The notes beneath the pieces were generated by a model. The model was not told the DNA's origin. It saw nothing but the letters and a program-made list of their open reading frames with translations, and did no database searches. A program made the translations under genes and the position numbers. 53,842 nucleotides of DNA from Streptomyces sp. A0958 (lineage in GTDB: Bacteria > Actinomycetota > Actinomycetes > Streptomycetales > Streptomycetaceae), in the NCBI RefSeq assembly GCF_004795035.1, contig NZ_SSBK01000041.1, forward strand, positions 1-53,842, given 5' to 3'. Shown here piece after piece: positions 52,046 through 53,842 of this stretch; position 1 is the first letter of the stretch; each line of letters starts with the position of its first letter.

Positions 52046-53656
52046 CTACCGGAAGCTTCTCTTGACTTCGGTAACGATGGTCCCAGGGTTGCATTGTCCT
52101 TCGGCCGTGCGGCCGGCGCTCTGGCTGAACTCTCTCCAGACACGCGGGTGCTCGGCGGTCACAGGCTGCCGTTCACCGGTCATGCCCTGGACCAGGCAAT
52201 GGCCGCCGCGCTCGAGGTGGTACTCAAGCCACTCCCTGGACGCGAGGAGACTGTAGGCCCTGCCGCTCGGGCGGTCCCACGTCAGGTACTGCACCTGCAG
52301 TTGGCCGTCGGTGTCGTACCAGAAGGGGCGGTCCGGGTCGCGCCGCAGCCCGCTGTCTCTCAGGAGTGGGTCACTGGGCAGCGTCGCGGAGACGGACGCG
52401 TCGAGGGAGCAGTCCAGGCTCTGGCCGCTCCAGTTGTAGGTTTGGTCGGTCGGAATGGCGGTGACGGGTTTCCCGTCAGGGTCTGTGGCGAGGACCATCC
52501 GGCCCTGCGGCTGTGCGGCGAGGGTGCGCTCCAGCCAGTCGTCCTCGTCATCTTCGATCGGACCGTCCGTCCACAGCTCTGCGAGCTCCAGGAGCAGCTC
52601 TTCCTGGCGTTTCTTCCTCCGCTCCCGCCAGATGGCGGGGATTGCGACTCTCTCCTCCGAAGCCGGTGGTCCAGGGGCTGGCTCCGGGGAGGAGAGATCG
52701 TCGTCCCCTGGGACAGGGGAGTCGTCCTCACCGTGATCGGTTTCGTCGTACTGAAAGGTACTCACATGCCAGGAGTCGGGTTCCGGATCGGTCCAGGGAC
52801 CGGGGACGGTGGGGAAGTCGGCCAGCAGAAGGCTGTGGCGATCGGCTCCTTCGGGCATCAGCCGGTTTGTGAGTGTTCGGCCTTCAAGCCATGTGAGCAG
52901 GCTGGTGAGTTGGGGGGCGGGTACGAGCCAGCTGTGGATGCGGTGCCAATGCTCCGCCTGGCCACGGGTGACGTTCCATCCTCGACCGTCGTGATCGTCC
53001 ACGGCCTGTTCGTAAAGGACGATCCACTGCCTGCCGTCGCTGTCGGTGCGGATGCCCAGTTCGTCGAGGTCGGGCAGGTTGTCCGGACGGCTGATCCATT
53101 CGTCGACGCGCTCGTCGTCGGGCAGGTCGGGGACAGGTGGTGCCAGCGGGTGTGCGGGGTCGGCGGTCGGGAAGGTGGCGTGGTCGGCTTCGTCTGGACT
53201 GTTGTCGTCGGTGTCGGAGAAGGGGTGTCGGGCCGGAGGAAGGGAAGGGTCGATGTCGAGCAGCGACAGTCGTGCCGCTCCCGGGTATTCGGCGGCGTCG
53301 TGCTCGGTCTGCCGGTGGGGGTGCCGGTGGTTCGCCAGGCGTTCCACGAGCTCGTGGAGGGCCATCCACTGGTACTTCTTGCCGATCCGTTCGCCCTTGT
53401 GTGACTGGCGGGAGTCAGAGTGGCGGGAACGCATGTTATCGAATTTGGCGAACAGTTCAGGCGTCCAGCCCAGGCTGGCGACGCGGGCGAGGACCCAGCG
53501 TGCGGCCCACTGTGCGTCGACGTGGGCAGCGGCGAGGCGTTCGTCGTCGGCCGGGGGCACTCGGCAGGCCCGCAGCAGCGCGTACTGGTCCGCGTCAAGG
53601 ACGTCCCTCGCCTTCCTCCCAGTGAGGAATTGTTCAACGGCAGCCGGTGTGCTCAA
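52046..53656 (-). CDS. N-terminally truncated large protein; possible C-terminal part of a STAND NTPase
   Basis: 536 residues from a weak TTG at 53656. Coding-like sequence continues in frame a further 20-25 codons upstream with no start codon (GLLVDPARIPAFAQSLPESV), until it meets a terminator hairpin, so the 5' part of the gene has been lost. The segment WVLARVASLGWTPELFAKFD followed by GERIGKKYQWMALHELVERL recalls, from memory, the C-terminal regions of very large bacterial STAND/NACHT-like ATPases, including antiphage ones. No ATPase motif is present here. The rest is acidic with a charged helical stretch near residue 345. Function unknown and probably lost. Confidence 0.55.
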   Translation of the reverse strand: MSTPAAVEQFLTGRKARDVLDADQYALLRACRVPPADDERLAAAHVDAQWAARWVLARVASLGWTPELFAKFDNMRSRHSDSRQSHKGERIGKKYQWMALHELVERLANHRHPHRQTEHDAAEYPGAARLSLLDIDPSLPPARHPFSDTDDNSPDEADHATFPTADPAHPLAPPVPDLPDDERVDEWISRPDNLPDLDELGIRTDSDGRQWIVLYEQAVDDHDGRGWNVTRGQAEHWHRIHSWLVPAPQLTSLLTWLEGRTLTNRLMPEGADRHSLLLADFPTVPGPWTDPEPDSWHVSTFQYDETDHGEDDSPVPGDDDLSSPEPAPGPPASEERVAIPAIWRERRKKRQEELLLELAELWTDGPIEDDEDDWLERTLAAQPQGRMVLATDPDGKPVTAIPTDQTYNWSGQSLDCSLDASVSATLPSDPLLRDSGLRRDPDRPFWYDTDGQLQVQYLTWDRPSGRAYSLLASREWLEYHLERGGHCLVQGMTGERQPVTAEHPRVWREFSQSAGRTAEGQCNPGTIVTEVKRSFR

Positions 53657-53742
53657 GGCGGGCCGGACGGACTCCGGAAGGCTTTGCGCGAAGGCCGGGA
53701 TACGGGCGGGGTCGACTAGAAGGCCGCTGAAAATCTTGTTGG

Positions 53743-53777
53743 GGGGCTGTCCGGCCGCAGGCCGGACGGCCCCTTTT
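53743..53777 (+). terminator. Intrinsic terminator with T-run
   Basis: A 14-bp stem (GGGGCTGTCCGGCC / GGCCGGACGGCCCC, one G-T pair) with a GCA loop is followed by TTTT on the plus strand. It lies just after the stop of the minus-strand gene at the right edge, and no plus-strand gene precedes it, so it may work in both directions. Confidence 0.7.
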
Positions 53778-53779
53778 CG

Positions 53780-53842
53780 CTATGCGGTGGCGGGGATGAG
53801 GTGCCAGGTGTTGTCGGTTCGGGTGAGGCCGAGGTGGATCAG
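53780..53842 (-). CDS. C-terminal end of a gene extending beyond the right edge
   Basis: The last 20 codons read LIHLGLTRTDNTWHLIPATA and a TAG at 53780, followed directly by a terminator hairpin. Too short to identify. Confidence 0.5.
   Translation of the reverse strand: MIHLGLTRTDNTWHLIPATA

Noticed and set aside
53420..53719. Plus-strand 99-codon frame upstream of the T-run terminator
   Set aside because: It overlaps the better-supported minus-strand frame, has no ribosome site and no recognisable protein features.
1..53842. tRNA or rRNA genes
   Set aside because: No cloverleaf-like or rRNA-like sequence was recognised on reading, including beside the integrase remnant; a tRNAscan run would be decisive.

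Overview
The window is high-GC actinobacterial DNA, almost certainly Streptomyces. Signs are third-position GC bias, many GTG/TTG starts, 4-base stop/start overlaps, an AfsR-type SARP, a DUF5954-like protein and a rare TTA codon in a pathway regulator. All calls come from reading the sequence; no database search was run.

Left part (1-14.8 kb): a large non-ribosomal peptide synthetase on the minus strand runs off the left edge (C-A-T-C-A-T-C-A...). An XRE/P-loop regulator lies upstream of it. Next come a small secreted peptide gene and a 1,085-residue AfsR/SARP regulator, with a SnoaL-like protein divergent from it. The same pair of 11-bp-spaced heptamers lies upstream of the peptide gene and in the SARP/SnoaL intergenic region, which suggests a small SARP regulon.

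Middle-left (14.8-21.9 kb): ordinary accessory genes (MATE pump with a PadR regulator and a gutted dehydrogenase remnant, a DUF5954-like gene, an alpha/beta hydrolase divergent from a TetR regulator). They end in a decayed tyrosine integrase fused in frame to an N-terminally truncated methyltransferase.

Centre (21.8-43.3 kb): the most interesting region. A tightly coupled 16-gene operon (24,784-40,402) joins a butirosin-type carrier-protein amino-acid decarboxylation set to a ketosynthase set. The first set is an ATP-grasp ligase, a BtrK-like PLP decarboxylase and an ACP, with a divergent BtrO-like flavin monooxygenase. The second is two KASIII-like enzymes, two partial thiolase-like proteins, a KAS/chain-length-factor-like pair, a FabG-like ketoreductase and a second ACP. 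An acyl-CoA dehydrogenase and a half-size partner, a phosphopantetheinyl transferase, a MATE exporter and a free-standing adenylation enzyme complete the operon. A divergent FAD oxidoreductase, a TTA-containing regulator and a free-standing condensation-domain protein flank it. I infer a pathway that makes an ACP-bound decarboxylated amino acid (4-aminobutyryl-ACP by analogy) and extends it with malonyl units. I do not recognise the product.

Right part (43.3-53.8 kb): a ROK repressor and a sugar ABC importer operon, followed by a frameshifted, truncated GH3 glycosidase. After that comes a patchwork: a class IV aminotransferase, an XRE/FGE remnant fused to a trypsin-like protease, a lipoprotein, an N-terminally truncated protein that may be the tail of a large STAND NTPase, and the last 20 codons of another gene. 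No rRNA, tRNA, CRISPR array or intact insertion sequence was seen.
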